Assembly (NCBI RefSeq): GCF_024297185.1
Contig: NZ_JANCTD010000001.1
Coordinates: 817,396 to 881,395 of the forward strand
Length of the DNA: 64,000 nucleotides
Direction of reading: 5' to 3'
DNA from: Lewinella sp. JB7
GTDB lineage: Bacteria > Bacteroidota > Bacteroidia > Chitinophagales > Saprospiraceae
The notes under the pieces are model-generated. The model saw only the letters and a program-made list of their open reading frames with translations, had not been told where the DNA came from and did no database searches. The position numbers and the translations under genes were made by a program. Of the stretch, positions 34,415 to 42,646 are shown piece after piece; position 1 is the stretch's first letter; the number at the start of each line of letters is the position of its first letter.

Positions 34415-36721
34415 TTACAGGGATTTGAGCCGCAGCCCGACGTACAGGGTGCGCGGCAGGCCCGGTCCGTAAATAAAGTTGCTGTCGCGATTCTTACCGG
34501 TATCGAAGTTTTGTTGGTAGGCGTCGAATAGGTTCTTCACCCCGCCGAAGACTTCCAGACCGGCTCCCCGGCGTTCGGCCCGGAAAGTCCGCGCTAGGCG
34601 CAGCCCTAGATCGGTAAAGGTGGGGGAGTCGAAGTATTCGTCAGTAGACTGTCCGGTGCCCTCCCCGGCGAAGTGTACCAGCTGCATGGTTCCGGTATGG
34701 ACGAGATTGGCCGAAAGGCTCCAGTCGGCCGTCGGGGTGTAAGTCAGCGTGGCGTAGCCGTACTGATTGGGAGTGCGTAGGAATGCGCGGCGGGCCGGGA
34801 GACCGGCGATGTTTTCCACCGCCTCGTCGAAGCGACTGGATTGAACGGTGTAGCCGGCATCGATCTGGACCAGGTAATCGAAATTCGCCCGGGTTTCGAG
34901 GCTGATTCCCCGCACCGTGGCACCCGCGCCGTTTCGTTTTTCGAATCGTTCGCCGAAGGCATCCCGACCGAGCGGGAACTGGTAGAAGGCATCCCGCAGC
35001 CGGGTGTAGAATCCTTCGAGGGTGAAGCCGGCGATGAAGTGCTCCGTCGCCCGATCGTAATTCACCGAAGCCGTATAACTGTGGGAGCGCTCTTCCCGGA
35101 GCTCTTCGGCCAGGGAGATGCGCGATACGCCCCCGCCGGCGAAGGCAATGTGCAGATCCGTGTCGAAGGCCTGCGGTGCCCGGAACCCGGTACCCCAGCC
35201 CAGCCGGAACTGAGTGGTTTCACCGGCTTTATAGAGGGCCGACAGGCGCGGGCTCCAGATAGCGTGGTCGACCATCCGGTGCTTATCTATCCGGAAGCCC
35301 GCCAGCAGGGCGAGCCGGGGACTGATGTCCCAGTCATGCTGCAGGAACACGCCGAGATTAGTGGTGGTCTGATCAATGAGGTAGTTGTACGCCGGAATTT
35401 CGTCGAAAACATCGTCGTACACGTACTCGGCGCCGAGGGTAAGTACGGCCTTGCCCCCCAGGAAGTCAGGAAATCCGTTATTGAATTGCAGCCCTCCCTG
35501 GTGGGTGGTGACGACGGAGGTGCCGTAGGGTGGGGTAGCGCGAAAATCGCGTAGCTCATCTTCCGTGTCGGGTTGAATGCCGGTGTAGTGATCGCGCGCG
35601 GTGCGCTGTCCGCCGTAGTACAAAATCAATGCATTGCGATCATCGTTGAAATCGACCCGGTAGTCGAGGCTGCCCATCATAACCCGGTGCGTCCGTTCCT
35701 CGGCCTGGCGGGTGAGGTGAGCGGGGCGATCCACCATTTCGCCGCCGTAGCGGTACTCGTGTAAATAGCTCAGGCTAGCTTCCAGCTTCTGGTTTTCGGT
35801 GGGGAGGTAGAACAGATTGGTGCCCACCGCCGAGTTCTTCAGTGCCGGCAGCTCTGAAAAGTTATCGCCGTTAGCGTCGTAGGTTTCCCGATTTCGTTGG
35901 TTTACGAAAACGTTGGCTCCCGCGTTCCCGCCGCTATTAACGACCGTGGCGTTGCCGGAAAGGATGCGGTCGTTCGTACGTCCATCGATCGACTGAAAGG
36001 TGCCCGAAAGACTGTAATCGTTGCGGACGGGCACCCGCGTAATTACGTTGACCGTACCCCCGATGGCGCTGGATCCGTACAGGGCCGAAACGCCCCCCCG
36101 CACGACCTCGATGCGCTCGATCATGTTGACGGGGATCTGCTCCATACCGTAGAGTCCGGTGAGGGGGCTGAATATCGGACGGCCGTTGATCAATATCTGG
36201 GAATAACCGCCCTGCAGACCGTTCATGCGCAGCTGGGTGTAGTTGCAGGTCTGGCAATCCGTCTCGACCCGTAAGCCGGGCTGGAAGCTGAGTCCGTCAG
36301 AGAGGGTCATGGCCGCGGTACGATCGAGTTGTTTGCGGTCTACCAGACTGACGATGACGGGGGCGTCCAGGCGTCGCTTGGCGGTACGGGTAGCGGTGAC
36401 CACCACTTCATTGAGGGCCGACATATTCTCCGCCAGTTCGATCTCCAGGTTCGTCGAAATGCCCGCCGTCACCTCCACCTCCCCCCGGTAGGGAGAGTAG
36501 CCGATCATGCGCACCTCCAACCGGTGGATGCCCGTGGGAATGTCGGTTAGCAGAAACTGACCGTCGGCGTCGGCGATTTGTCCGCGATCGAGGTCCGGTA
36601 AACGTACCGTCGCGAAGGGTAAGCCCTGGTGGTCCGACTGCACCACGCCCCCCAGATTCCCCGTCTGGGCGGAAAGGATGCAGCTTCCGGTAATAGCGAG
36701 GAAGAATAATAGGTAGTTCAT
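34415..36721 (-). CDS. TonB-dependent receptor with carboxypeptidase-like N-terminal domain
   Basis: 768 residues from the ATG at 36721. Signal peptide MNYLLFFLAITGSCILSAQ, a CarboxypepD-like regulatory domain (about 22-100), the plug (EVVVTATRTAKRRLDAPVIVSL to INVITR-type VNVITRVP) and a 22-strand barrel ending in GLRLKSL. The plug carries an unusual DCQTCNYTQLRMNGLQGG with a C-x2-C pair. The architecture fits uptake of a metal complex (siderophore, haem, cobalamin or copper); the substrate is not shown by sequence. The promoter contains a DtxR-like box, favouring iron or manganese control. A thioredoxin-like gene follows after one base. Confidence 0.92.
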   Translation of the reverse strand: MNYLLFFLAITGSCILSAQTGNLGGVVQSDHQGLPFATVRLPDLDRGQIADADGQFLLTDIPTGIHRLEVRMIGYSPYRGEVEVTAGISTNLEIELAENMSALNEVVVTATRTAKRRLDAPVIVSLVDRKQLDRTAAMTLSDGLSFQPGLRVETDCQTCNYTQLRMNGLQGGYSQILINGRPIFSPLTGLYGMEQIPVNMIERIEVVRGGVSALYGSSAIGGTVNVITRVPVRNDYSLSGTFQSIDGRTNDRILSGNATVVNSGGNAGANVFVNQRNRETYDANGDNFSELPALKNSAVGTNLFYLPTENQKLEASLSYLHEYRYGGEMVDRPAHLTRQAEERTHRVMMGSLDYRVDFNDDRNALILYYGGQRTARDHYTGIQPDTEDELRDFRATPPYGTSVVTTHQGGLQFNNGFPDFLGGKAVLTLGAEYVYDDVFDEIPAYNYLIDQTTTNLGVFLQHDWDISPRLALLAGFRIDKHRMVDHAIWSPRLSALYKAGETTQFRLGWGTGFRAPQAFDTDLHIAFAGGGVSRISLAEELREERSHSYTASVNYDRATEHFIAGFTLEGFYTRLRDAFYQFPLGRDAFGERFEKRNGAGATVRGISLETRANFDYLVQIDAGYTVQSSRFDEAVENIAGLPARRAFLRTPNQYGYATLTYTPTADWSLSANLVHTGTMQLVHFAGEGTGQSTDEYFDSPTFTDLGLRLARTFRAERRGAGLEVFGGVKNLFDAYQQNFDTGKNRDSNFIYGPGLPRTLYVGLRLKSL

Positions 36722-36759
36722 AGCGCCGCGCTTTGGCCGAACCAACGCAGTTCGATGCA

Positions 36760-36791
36760 CAAAAGTAAATAAGTTAGACTAAACTAACAAA
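36760..36791 (-). promoter_or_regulatory. TonB receptor promoter with DtxR/IdeR-like box between its elements
   Basis: On the minus strand TTTG (36788-36791) and TACTTTTG (36760-36767, perfect TAnnTTTG) are 20 bases apart. The spacer is filled by TTAGTTTAGTCTAACTTAT (36769-36787), which matches the classical DtxR/IdeR consensus TTAGGTTAGGCTAACCTAA at 15 of 19 positions and has the TTAG/CTAA dyad. The start codon is 39 bases downstream. Confidence 0.65.
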
Positions 36792-36835
36792 TTTTATAAA
36801 GCAGTCTTTCCTCTTCCCGTAGTGGGGAGTTAGGA

Positions 36836-37828
36836 TTAAAAGCGGGCGGCGGGGGCCACGGACTGGTCGGCGAAGTATCCGAGTTCGTACTTGAAGGTGG
36901 CGGTGACGCCGATCATGGCGGCGTTATCGGTACAGTATTCGGGGCGGGGCACGAAGGTCTGCCAGCCCCGGGCGCGCCCTTCCTCCGCGAGGCGGCGGCG
37001 TAATTCTCCGTTGGCCGAGACGCCTCCGGCCAGTGCGACCTGGTGGAGTCCGGTTTGCTCGGCGGCGGCGATCAATTTATTCATCAGGGTGGTGACGATG
37101 GCATCCTGGACGGCGGCGCAGATGTCGTTTAGGTGATTACGGACGTAGTCGGGGTCCTCCTTTACCTTCTTCTGGAGGGTGTACAGGATACTCGTTTTGA
37201 GGCCACTAAAGCTGAAGTCGAGCGCTCCCGGATCGGGTTGGGCGAAACTGAGGGTAGGGGTACCCAGACCGGCCAGGCGATCGAGTTCGGGGCCGGCGGG
37301 GTAGGGTAGACCGAGAAGTTTACCGGATTTATCGAAGGCTTCGCCGGCGGCATCGTCGATGGTACGACCGATGATCTCCTGCTCCAGCGGGGAGCGGACG
37401 ACGACCAGTTGGGTGTGTCCGCCGGAAACCGTCATGCACAGAAAGGGAAATTCCGGTTTGGGATCTTCGGCGAAGTGGGCCAGCACGTGGGCCTGCATAT
37501 GGTCAACTTCGATGAGCGGAATATTCCGGGCCAGGGCGAAGGCCTTGGCGAAACTTACCCCGACCATAAGGGAGCCGATCAGTCCCGGCCCGCGGGTGAA
37601 GGCCACTGCGTCCACCTGATCCGCGCTGACGGATGCGCGCCGCAGGGCGACTTCAACGGTAGGTACGATGTTGCGTTGGTGGGCCCGGCTGGCGAATTCC
37701 GGGACGACGCCCCCGTATTCGACGTGAATCTCCTGGGCGGCCGTGACGTTGCTCAGGACCCGCCCGTCGCGCACGACCGCGGCGGAGGTATCATCACAAC
37801 TGGACTCGATGGCGAGGATGGTGGGCAT
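36836..37828 (-). CDS. tsaD: tRNA N6-adenosine threonylcarbamoyltransferase TsaD
   Basis: 330 residues from the ATG at 37828; a start four codons upstream is possible. The ASKHA fold is clear: MPTILAIESSCDDTSAAVV, EYGGVVPEFASRAHQRNI, the metal-binding HMQAHVLAH, VSGGHTQLV, DDAAGEAFDKSGKLLGLPYPAGP (in parts) and FSGLKTS. Together with TsaB, TsaC and TsaE it transfers threonylcarbamoyl to A37 of ANN-decoding tRNAs; essential in most bacteria. A TACTTTTG element at 37838-37845 would give a nearly leaderless transcript. Confidence 0.96.
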   Translation of the reverse strand: MPTILAIESSCDDTSAAVVRDGRVLSNVTAAQEIHVEYGGVVPEFASRAHQRNIVPTVEVALRRASVSADQVDAVAFTRGPGLIGSLMVGVSFAKAFALARNIPLIEVDHMQAHVLAHFAEDPKPEFPFLCMTVSGGHTQLVVVRSPLEQEIIGRTIDDAAGEAFDKSGKLLGLPYPAGPELDRLAGLGTPTLSFAQPDPGALDFSFSGLKTSILYTLQKKVKEDPDYVRNHLNDICAAVQDAIVTTLMNKLIAAAEQTGLHQVALAGGVSANGELRRRLAEEGRARGWQTFVPRPEYCTDNAAMIGVTATFKYELGYFADQSVAPAARF

Positions 37829-38013
37829 AAGGGCGAGCAAAAGTAGGGGAGATAAAAGAAAGCGGGGTGGCCCCGCACCAAAAGCCGGCGGCGGTGCATC
37901 CTATGGTGGCAATTCGGGCTAACGGAATGCGTGGAGGGAAACGTATATTTATCCCCGGCCGTTTCGGGGTCCAAAGGAAAATGTTTTATACTTGCACAAA
38001 TTAACTGCTCACG

Positions 38014-38595
38014 ATGCGTAAATTATTTAGTCTGGCCTTTCTGGTTCTGGCCTTCGTCCTGGCCTTCCTGCTGTACCGCAGTATTGAGGAACCCATCACC
38101 TTCGCCGACGAGCGCGCCGTAAGGGAGGATGCCGTGGCGGACCAGTTAAAGGTGATCCGGACCACGCAGGAGATGTACCGTGATATTACCGGCATGTTTG
38201 CCCCCAATTTCGATACCCTCAAGCAGGTCCTCCGCAACGAGGATTTTATGGAAGTCCGCATCGTTGGTGATCCGGATGATCCCGATTTCGACCCCACCAG
38301 TGCCTACGATACCCTGTATTCGCCTGCCATCGACAGCGTTAATGCCCTGGGCATCGACCTGGACCGGCTGGAGTACGTTCCCTTCACCGATAACAAGGTA
38401 TTTGACATTGCCGCCGACACGATCGACTACCAGTCGACCAAAGTGCCCGTGGTACAGGTGGGCATCGCCCGTAAGGAATTCATGGATCGCTTCGCCGACG
38501 AGCGGTTTAAGCGCTACGACCAGCGGTACGACCCCAACGCTCCCCTTAAATTTGGCGATCTGAGCAAACCCAGCCTGTCCGGGAATTGGGAATAA
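38014..38595 (+). CDS. Membrane-anchored protein of unknown function
   Basis: 193 residues. One N-terminal membrane segment (LFSLAFLVLAFVLAFLLYRSI) without a clear cleavage site, then a [11 protein letters not shown] part with ADERAVREDAVADQLKVIRTTQEMYRDITGMFAPNFDTLKQVL, a pattern reminiscent of pseudopilin-like or general Bacteroidota conserved proteins. I do not recognise a named family. It overlaps the DUF3822 gene by 10 bases and stands at the head of a probable unit with DUF3822 and rsmD. Upstream, TATACTTG at 37987-37994 resembles a -7 element (7 of 8). Confidence 0.72.
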   Translation: MRKLFSLAFLVLAFVLAFLLYRSIEEPITFADERAVREDAVADQLKVIRTTQEMYRDITGMFAPNFDTLKQVLRNEDFMEVRIVGDPDDPDFDPTSAYDTLYSPAIDSVNALGIDLDRLEYVPFTDNKVFDIAADTIDYQSTKVPVVQVGIARKEFMDRFADERFKRYDQRYDPNAPLKFGDLSKPSLSGNWE

Positions 38596-39434
38596 GCAAT
38601 TACGATATAACCTCGGCGGCGTTCCGCACGGACCGCACGCAAGATTACGAACTGTCCATCCTTACGGGGATGGACAGTTTTGCGTATATCATCCGGGATC
38701 GTAACGAGAACAGACTCGTAGCTTACCGCTCCTATGCCTTCAGCGGAGAGGAGCGGCGGGACTGGGCCGCGGCCTTCGACCGACTGGTGGCCGCCGACGG
38801 AAAGCTCAACGGCACCCGCTACGGCAAGGTCACCCTGGCGTGGGACACTCCCGTACTGGATCTCGTGCCCGCTCCCCTCTTCAACGAAGCGCACTGCCGC
38901 ACGTACCTGGAACAACTGACCGTGGTCGGTCTGGAGGACGAAGTGCGTCATGAGCCCCTGCACGAGCTCAATACCGAACTCATCTATTCCGCGCGCCGCG
39001 ATCACCTGGCCGCGGCCGAGCGGCGGCTGAGTACCGGGGGCAGCCAGCATTTCGCGGGAAGCTTGCTAACCGCCTGGGCGGCCCGGTCGCGGCGTCTCGG
39101 GCACCAGGCCATATCCTGTGCGGTGCGGGGGCAGCGGCTATTCGTGGCCGGGCACCACAACGGCGCGCTTGAATTCTACAATACCTTCACCTACGGAAGT
39201 GCGCAGGACGGTATTTACTTTCTGCTGCTGGCCTACGATCAGTGCAGCTGGACGCCGGATCGCATCCCCTTATACCTCTGCGGGGAAGTAACCACCGAGG
39301 GGGAGCTGTATAGTCAGGTCTATCAGTACGTGGAGGATATTCGCTTTAGTGAATACGCGGCTCCTCCGGCGACGCCCCCGGAGTTAGCGAAGCTTCCGGC
39401 TCATCTTTACTTCGATTTGCTTTGTCTGGGTTAG
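38586..39434 (+). CDS. DUF3822 family protein
   Basis: 282 residues from a TTG overlapping the previous gene by 10 bases; the exact start is uncertain. Motifs YELSILTGMDSFAYIIRD, LYLCGEVTTEGELYSQVYQYV and the ASKHA-like alternation of strands agree with the DUF3822 family, which in Bacteroidota is regularly found next to rsmD, as here. Function unknown. A 12-bp hairpin followed by TTTTG (38650-38681) lies inside the first coding codons. Confidence 0.78.
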   Translation: MGISNYDITSAAFRTDRTQDYELSILTGMDSFAYIIRDRNENRLVAYRSYAFSGEERRDWAAAFDRLVAADGKLNGTRYGKVTLAWDTPVLDLVPAPLFNEAHCRTYLEQLTVVGLEDEVRHEPLHELNTELIYSARRDHLAAAERRLSTGGSQHFAGSLLTAWAARSRRLGHQAISCAVRGQRLFVAGHHNGALEFYNTFTYGSAQDGIYFLLLAYDQCSWTPDRIPLYLCGEVTTEGELYSQVYQYVEDIRFSEYAAPPATPPELAKLPAHLYFDLLCLG

Positions 39435-39453
39435 ACCGCCAAAACCACCTACC

Positions 39454-39996
39454 ATGCGCATCATCTCCGGAAAGTTTAAAGGGCGTCGCTTTAGTCCGCC
39501 CGCGGATAACTGGCCTACCCGTCCGACGACCGACTATGCGAAGGAAGGATTGTTCAATCTCCTCAATAACCGGCTGTACTTCGAAGATCTGCGGGTGCTC
39601 GATCTGTTCGGCGGGACGGGCAGTCACGATTACGAGTTTATCTCCCGAGGCTGCTGCGACGTGACTTACGTAGATAAGCATCCACCGGCGGTTGCCTTCG
39701 TCAAGAAAACCGTAGCGACTTTGGGCGTGGAAGACTGCATCCAGATCTTCCGTCTGGACGTGTTCAAATTTCTGGAACGACCCGTGAGTGAGCCATACGA
39801 CTACATCTTCGCCGGTCCGCCCTATCCATTGCCGAATATACCCGAACTGCCGGATCTGGTATTCGGTGCGGGATTGATCGCGCCGGAGGGACTCTTCGTA
39901 CTCGAGCATAATCCCCACCACGATTTTACCGGCGACGACCGGTGTACGGAAGTCCGCAAGTACGGAAAGACCATTTTTAGCTTCTTCCAGACGTAG
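39454..39996 (+). CDS. rsmD: RsmD-like 16S rRNA guanine-N2 methyltransferase (atypical GPPY motif)
   Basis: 180 residues, usual for RsmD. N-terminal MRIISGKFKGRRFSPP and RPTTDYAKEGLFNLL, SAM-binding VLDLFGGTGSHDYEFISRG and VDKHPPAVAFVKK fit the family that methylates G966 of 16S rRNA. The catalytic (N/D)PPY motif reads GPPY (YIFAGPPYPLP), so the acidic or amide residue that normally contacts the target amine is missing. Either the clade tolerates this or the activity is altered. It follows DUF3822 after 19 bases. Confidence 0.86.
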   Translation: MRIISGKFKGRRFSPPADNWPTRPTTDYAKEGLFNLLNNRLYFEDLRVLDLFGGTGSHDYEFISRGCCDVTYVDKHPPAVAFVKKTVATLGVEDCIQIFRLDVFKFLERPVSEPYDYIFAGPPYPLPNIPELPDLVFGAGLIAPEGLFVLEHNPHHDFTGDDRCTEVRKYGKTIFSFFQT

Positions 39997-40047
39997 GACG
40001 TCGCAATTTGTCACGGCCCGCTTCGGTTGTAGGAAGAAAAAGTGACG

Positions 40048-40743
40048 ATGCAAAAATGGCTTGCCGCGCTGTTCGTTCTTTTCTCCTGGAGTCTTTCCGC
40101 TCAGACGCTGGAACGGAGTTTTGGGTTGGAGCTGAGTCCGCAGCTCAGCGAAAGCCGAATATCCGGCACCAATAGCGCTACCTTTTCCCAACTCGAACGG
40201 CTGGATAGCTTGGAACACGGCGGATTCGGCTACGGCATCGGGCTGCTGTATGAGTCGCGCATCGACCGGATCGGGTACACTACCGGGCTACGGTACACCC
40301 GGGCGGGATACGCCACGTTGGAACAGGCCGCGGCGGGCGGGAGCAATACCTTTAGCGATGAAATAGCCGCGCATTACCTGGCCATTCCCTTCGACCTAAA
40401 CTTCTACCAGGACGTGACGGAGGACGATCGGGTGCTCTTCGTACTCGGAGTTGCCGTGCAGTATCATCTGGGCACCCGTACGGAACGGACCACCTTCACC
40501 AACGGGGCTGCCTCCGACCCGGAAGTACTGTCCAACGACGACATAGACTACCGGCCCCTGATCACCTCCCTTACGACGGGTATAGGCTACGACCGCAAGT
40601 TGTCGAACGACTGGGCCATTCGCTTCCAGCCCACCTTCCAGTTTTTTCTGAACGGTAACCTGCGACCGGACGCCACCACGATTGCCAATCGCAACTATTA
40701 CCAGGTAGGGCTGCGAGTGGTGGTGCGGAGACTGTTTATCTAA
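40048..40743 (+). CDS. Outer membrane beta-barrel protein (PorT-like fold)
   Basis: 231 residues from the ATG at 40048 with signal peptide MQKWLAALFVLFSWSLSAQ; a GTG two codons upstream is possible. The mature chain has alternating amphipathic strands (FGLELSPQLSESRI, GFGYGIGLLYESR, IGYTTGLRYTRAGY, HYLAIPFDLNFYQD, VLFVLGVAVQYHLG, YYQVGLRVVVRRLFI), with the aromatic C-terminal end expected for barrel insertion. Resembles the PorT/OMP_b-brl_2 group; no specific role. Confidence 0.8.
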   Translation: MQKWLAALFVLFSWSLSAQTLERSFGLELSPQLSESRISGTNSATFSQLERLDSLEHGGFGYGIGLLYESRIDRIGYTTGLRYTRAGYATLEQAAAGGSNTFSDEIAAHYLAIPFDLNFYQDVTEDDRVLFVLGVAVQYHLGTRTERTTFTNGAASDPEVLSNDDIDYRPLITSLTTGIGYDRKLSNDWAIRFQPTFQFFLNGNLRPDATTIANRNYYQVGLRVVVRRLFI

Positions 40744-40863
40744 GGGCGGCTTGCGGGGCGGCTAACGACCGATCTGAGGGTATGAGCTCGGCTGTACGCT
40801 GCGAACACCCGTGATCGGGGGGTGTTTGGTGGGAATATCCTGACAGTTTATACCCCCTCCTTT

Positions 40864-42390
40864 ATGGCCTTCTACGGACACGTGATCAAAGCGTTAATTC
40901 AGACCAAGCATACCCTCTTACCCCACGAACCGAACGATCCGGCCACCGCCCAGGAAGATCAACTGCGGAATCTCCTGGAAACGGCAAAGGACACCGCCTT
41001 CGGGAAGTACTACAATTTCGCGCGTATTCTCGACGCCGAGGACATTCGGGAAACTTACCGCAAGGAGGTGCCCATTTTCGACTATCACACCATGAACGAG
41101 GAGTGGTGGAAGAAGCAACGCCACGATCCCGACATTACCTGGCCCGGGCGTCCCGGGTTCTTTGCCCTAAGCAGCGGCACGACCGGCAAGAAGAGTAAGC
41201 GAATTCCGGTGACCGACGAAATGCTGGAATGTACCCAGCGGGTAGGGCGGGCCCAGGCCGAGTGTCTGGCCAATTTTGATCTGCCGGCCGAACTCTTCGA
41301 AAAGGACATTCTGATGCTGACCAGCTCGGCGGACCTGAACGAGAAAGATGGCTGGCTGGAGGGAGAGATCAGCGGAATCAACGTGAGCAACCTGCCCGAA
41401 TTTATGGAGGGGGTGTACAAGCCTGGTTTGGAGATCGCCCAAATTGCCGACTGGGACGAACGGGTACAGCGCATTGCCGAGGAGGCGCCGAAGTGGGATG
41501 TAGGTGCCCTAGCCGGAATTCCCTCCTGGATGGTGATGATGCTGCGCAAAGTCATCGAGCACAATAAGCTGAAGAACATCCATGAGATCTGGCCTAATCT
41601 GTCGATCTACACCACGGGCGGCGTAGCCTTCGAGCCCTATAGGCAGACCTTCGAGGCTTTGCTGGACCATCCGATCACCATCATGGATACCTATCTGGCC
41701 AGCGAGGGCTTTTTCGCCTTCAACGCCCGCCCGGGCACTATGGCCATGGAACTGGCCCTGGACCACGGTATGTATTTCGAGTTCATCCCCCACGACGAAC
41801 GGGGCTTTGACGAGACAGGCACCATGCTTAAAAAACCGCTGGTGCTGGATTTTCGGGACGTAGAGGAGAATGTGGACTACGCGCTGCTCGTGTCCACCCC
41901 CGCCGGTGCCTGGCGCTACATGATTGGTGACACCATCAAGTTCGTGGATAAGGAGAAGATGGAGATCGTGATTACCGGTCGCACGAAGTACTTCCTGAAC
42001 GTGGTCGGCAGTCAACTCTCCGAGGAGAAGCTGAATAAAGCGATCGGGGTGCTGAACGAAAAAACCGGCGCTACGGTCAAGGAATTTACCGTCGGGGCAT
42101 TGAAGCGAGAAGAGGATGGTGAGTATGTGCACCAGTGGGTGCTCGGACTGGAATCCGGTGAGCTTGACGCGGAAACCGCTAAGCAGGAACTCGACGCTCA
42201 CCTGCAGGAAGTCAACAAGAACTATGCCGTCGCCCGTAAGAAGGCGCTGAAGGACATCCGGGTACGGGTGGAATCGGCGGATCGCCTGTACGCTTTCCTG
42301 GAACAGACGAAGAAGAAGGGTGGGCAGATCAAGTTTCCGAAGGTGATGCCGGAGGAAAAACTCCGCGAATTGCTGGCCTTCCTGGGCTGA
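40864..42390 (+). CDS. GH3-family acyl-adenylating enzyme
   Basis: 508 residues from the ATG at 40864; the frame is open from 40822. GH3/ANL fold with the ATP-binding loop FFALSSGTTGKKSKRIPVT, the YTTGGVAFEPYRQTF and TYLASEGFFAFN motifs and a C-terminal VVGSQLSEEKLNKAI. Plant GH3 proteins conjugate amino acids to hormones; bacterial members presumably adenylate small carboxylic acids, substrate unknown. Two bases after the stop a perfect 13-bp hairpin begins, and the last 34 codons are present again 205 bases downstream as a gene fragment. Confidence 0.88.
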   Translation: MAFYGHVIKALIQTKHTLLPHEPNDPATAQEDQLRNLLETAKDTAFGKYYNFARILDAEDIRETYRKEVPIFDYHTMNEEWWKKQRHDPDITWPGRPGFFALSSGTTGKKSKRIPVTDEMLECTQRVGRAQAECLANFDLPAELFEKDILMLTSSADLNEKDGWLEGEISGINVSNLPEFMEGVYKPGLEIAQIADWDERVQRIAEEAPKWDVGALAGIPSWMVMMLRKVIEHNKLKNIHEIWPNLSIYTTGGVAFEPYRQTFEALLDHPITIMDTYLASEGFFAFNARPGTMAMELALDHGMYFEFIPHDERGFDETGTMLKKPLVLDFRDVEENVDYALLVSTPAGAWRYMIGDTIKFVDKEKMEIVITGRTKYFLNVVGSQLSEEKLNKAIGVLNEKTGATVKEFTVGALKREEDGEYVHQWVLGLESGELDAETAKQELDAHLQEVNKNYAVARKKALKDIRVRVESADRLYAFLEQTKKKGGQIKFPKVMPEEKLRELLAFLG

Positions 42391-42433
42391 CCCCGTTGGA
42401 CGGTGCGACACCGTCCAACGGCTATAGCGGTCC
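42334..42433 (+). repeat. 100-bp exact direct repeat, copy 1 (GH3 3' end plus hairpin)
   Basis: Covers the last 19 codons of the GH3 gene, the CCGTTGGACGGTG hairpin (42393-42421, loop CGA) and GCTATAGCGGTCC. Identical over 100 bases to 42539-42638. After it, 42434-42460 holds another inverted pair, GGTCCGAC with GTCGGACC. Confidence 0.93.
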
Positions 42434-42461
42434 GACGGCTATAGCGGTCGGACCGGTGTCA

Positions 42462-42595
42462 CCCGGATCCGGGTGGGGCCCGTGGATCGCCAGTACGCAT
42501 TCCCGAAACGGACCAAGGAGAGGGGCGGAAAAACTAAATTTCCGAAGGTGATGCCGGAGGAAAAACTCCGCGAATTGCTGGCCTTCCTGGGCTGA
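42462..42595 (+). pseudogene. Duplicated fragment of a GH3 gene 3' end
   Basis: Aligns with bases 42253-42390 of the complete GH3 gene with one in-frame 6-base deletion. The first ~75 bases are about 70% identical and keep the reading frame (IRVGPVDRQYAFPKRTKERG against IRVRVESADRLYAFLEQTKKKG), the last part to the stop codon is identical. No start codon or upstream part of a gene remains. Most likely the tail of a lost tandem paralogue partly overwritten by gene conversion. Confidence 0.75.
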
Positions 42596-42638
42596 CCCCG
42601 TTGGACGGTGCGACACCGTCCAACGGCTATAGCGGTCC
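42539..42638 (+). repeat. 100-bp exact direct repeat, copy 2
   Basis: Second copy of 42334-42433, including the hairpin at 42598-42626. It ends nine bases before the stop codon of the convergent NhaC gene. Confidence 0.93.
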
Positions 42639-42646
42639 AACCGCTA

